From the NCBI RefSeq assembly GCF_014384995.1, contig NZ_JACRSY010000056.1, forward strand, positions 1 through 12,721: a stretch of DNA of 12,721 bases. The letters are read 5' to 3'. This stretch comes from Zhenhengia yiwuensis. Its GTDB lineage: Bacteria > Bacillota > Clostridia > Lachnospirales > Cellulosilyticaceae. Positions 12,012-12,721 of the stretch are shown here, piece by piece (within the stretch, counting starts at the first letter, position 1; each line of letters starts with the position of its first letter). Below the pieces are notes generated by a model. The model searched no databases. It was given only the letters and a program-made list of their open reading frames with translations, and was not told the DNA's origin. A program made the position numbers and the translations under genes.

Positions 12012-12317
12012 ATGTCTAACTTTAACATGAGTGAATGGAAAGGGAGAACAAAGATACTTACTCTTGTTGCTGCAATAATAGCACTTGTAGCAGGAGCACT
12101 TACTGTATTTTTTAATATAACGATTCCAGGATTAACTCCTATTGCGGTAGGAATTACTGCATTTGGTTTGGGATTAAAAGAGCTTAATGAATTTAAAGAA
12201 ACACAAGGAAAATTTGAGCTGGTATTAGGTATTACTCTTATAGCTACTTTTGGATTGGGTCTATATGCGGGAATTCTACAATTTAATCATTATATTTTTT
12301 CATTAGTAAGAATGTAA
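12012..12317 (+). CDS. 101-aa multi-pass membrane protein, unknown
   Basis: A 101-aa hydrophobic protein with three predicted membrane segments: about residues 14-34 (KILTLVAAIIALVAGALTVFF), 38-55 (IPGLTPIAVGITAFGLGL) and 69-90. A charged cytoplasmic-type loop, KELNEFKETQGK, lies between the last two. Gly/Ala-rich helices suggest tight packing or oligomers. I do not recognise a family. ATG 12012 follows AGGGAGGAG. A TATAAT at 11963-11968, with TATACA 17 bp upstream, is a possible promoter. It is the last gene of the array, and tail R5 begins on the base after its stop, the same abutting arrangement as the zinc-ribbon gene with R2. Confidence 0.7.
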   Translation: MSNFNMSEWKGRTKILTLVAAIIALVAGALTVFFNITIPGLTPIAVGITAFGLGLKELNEFKETQGKFELVLGITLIATFGLGLYAGILQFNHYIFSLVRM

Positions 12318-12342
12318 GTATAGTAGTATGGTAGATTGGTAG
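12318..12342 (+). pseudogene. Decayed HNH 3' tail, copy R5 (short)
   Basis: AGTAGTATGGTAGATTGGTAG encodes SSMVDW then TAG, only the extreme end of the HNH protein. It starts directly after the 101-aa gene. Because the possible cos palindrome follows, this may mark the original position of the HNH gene end before cargo was added. Confidence 0.65.
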
Positions 12343-12416
12343 TAGGTATTAAAAGATCGTCAGTATAAGTTTGATGGGGGAAGTATATGAAGATCTAATA
12401 GGGAAATCTATAAGCC

Positions 12417-12447
12417 CCCCTATAGCCAATATATTAGCATATAGGGG
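12417..12447. other. 31-bp near-perfect palindrome, candidate cos site
   Basis: CCCCTATA (12417-12424) and TATAGGGG (12440-12447) are exact inverted arms. The centre, GCCAATATATTAGC, is itself a palindrome with one mismatch, plus one unpaired A. In cos-type phages the cohesive-end site is a dyad lying between the HNH and terminase genes, which is its place here relative to the HNH tail. C- and G-runs flank it (CCCCCC at 12415-12420, GAGGGCCC at 12460-12467). The stretch 12343-12552 otherwise holds no supported gene. A transcription terminator is less likely because no T-run follows. Confidence 0.4.
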
Positions 12448-12552
12448 TATCTCTACCACGAGGGCCCAACCATTTAAACACAATGCCTAAAATGAAAAAT
12501 TTTGAGGGTATGATGTGTGGAAAATAGAATAAAACTAGATATGCCAAAGGAT

Positions 12553-12599
12553 AGAGCCGATTGGTAGTGTGGAAAACACTATTGAAGAGGGCTCTTTTT
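12553..12599 (+). terminator. Intrinsic terminator next to IS30
   Basis: AGAGCC (12553-12558) pairs with GGCTCT (12589-12594), enclosing a second perfect hairpin, TAGTGT-GGAAA-ACACTA (12565-12581). TTTTT follows. It stops transcription from the cargo array 8 bp before the IS30 end. Confidence 0.8.
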
Positions 12600-12606
12600 C
12601 TATCTT

Positions 12607-12632
12607 GAATTTACAATCTAAGTGCAACACCT
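12607..12632. repeat. IS30 left inverted repeat (IRL)
   Basis: It matches the reverse complement of 125-150 at 22 of 26 positions and shares the block TAAGTGCAACACCT. It defines the left end of the IS30 copy that runs off the window. Confidence 0.8.
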
Positions 12633-12658
12633 AAAAAAAATATGACTCATAAGAGAAA

Positions 12659-12701
12659 ATCCTAGTAAAATAGTGTTTGCGAAGACTACTATTGAAAGGA
12701 T
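12659..12701 (+). promoter_or_regulatory. Hairpin covering the IS30 transposase ribosome site
   Basis: ATCCT (12659-12663) pairs with AGGAT (12697-12701), and inside it AATAGT (12669-12674) pairs with ACTATT (12688-12693). The 3' arm contains the AGGA ribosome site for ATG 12709. Transcripts entering from outside the IS would fold and hide it, a known type of IS self-control. Confidence 0.45.
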
Positions 12702-12708
12702 TAATCTT

Positions 12709-12721
12709 ATGAGCCATTACA
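12709..12721 (+). CDS. IS30-family transposase, N-terminal start (3' truncated by window)
   Basis: ATG 12709 begins MSHY, the typical opening of IS30-family transposases, 8 bp after AAAGGA (12695-12700). Only four codons are in the window. It lies 76 bp inside the left inverted repeat and has the same orientation as the copy ending at 144. Identity is inferred from the repeat match plus these few residues. Confidence 0.75.

Noticed and set aside
12374..12490. 38-aa ORF across the palindrome
   Set aside because: No ribosome site at a useful distance and no recognisable product; the stretch is better explained as a non-coding palindrome region.
12545..12567. A seventh HNH tail (KDRADW-stop reading)
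   Set aside because: Only the final GATTGGTAG matches and it lies inside a terminator stem; the match is too short to claim.
1..12721. Composite transposon carried by two IS30 copies
   Set aside because: Both ends are IS30 in the same orientation, but neither full IS nor target duplications are visible, and a phage module of this order is better explained by insertion or deletion.

Overview
The window is AT-rich DNA with strong AGGAGG-type ribosome sites, frequent GTG/TTG starts and tightly packed co-directional genes. This fits a low-GC Firmicute, most likely a member of the Clostridia (inferred from style and protein families, not proven). It is a prophage-derived segment bounded on both sides by IS30-family DNA. 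The last 47 codons and right inverted repeat of one IS30 transposase copy lie at 1-150. The left inverted repeat, leader and first four codons of an IS30 copy in the same orientation lie at 12607-12721. The window cannot show whether these are two copies or one copy closing a circle.

Left module (162-1695): a complete tyrosine recombinase just inside the IS end, its terminator, seven tandem 11-bp repeats, a Cro-like HTH protein and a small acidic protein. Replication/recombination module (1701-6969): Gam-like nuclease inhibitor, Sak4-like RecA-fold ATPase, ERCC4-type nuclease, DUF669-like putative ssDNA-binding protein with an SSB-like acidic tip, PrimPol-type primase, a D5-like SF3 helicase interrupted by an in-frame amber codon, and a second SSB-like OB-fold protein. 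Two gene-free stretches (6362-6681 and 7397-7882) share one unusual plan: short repeats, an AT-rich core, then the same repeats inverted. They are candidate origins or regulatory RNAs. Two half-identical paralogues of unknown function (7010-7396, 7883-8197) flank the second stretch. A RinA/ArpU-like late regulator (8220-8684) closes the early region.

Late/packaging edge (8842-12600): a membrane-anchored protein, an HNH endonuclease, and then, where terminase genes would be expected, a chain of cargo genes instead. The 3' end of the HNH gene recurs five more times as decayed tails, each following a cargo gene. The order is HNH, mtnN (minus strand, own promoter), tail, zinc-ribbon membrane protein, tail, 45-aa membrane peptide, tail, 162-aa membrane protein, tail, 101-aa membrane protein, tail. 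A near-perfect 31-bp palindrome (a possible cos site) and a terminator follow, then IS30. This HNH-tail-punctuated array is the most unusual thing in the window. It looks like a serial accretion site for prophage accessory genes at the HNH/cos junction.

No terminase, portal, capsid, tail, lysis or CI-type repressor gene is present. The segment is therefore either a prophage that lost its structural half at an IS30, or a reduced satellite-like element that keeps integrase, replication genes, a possible cos site and cargo.
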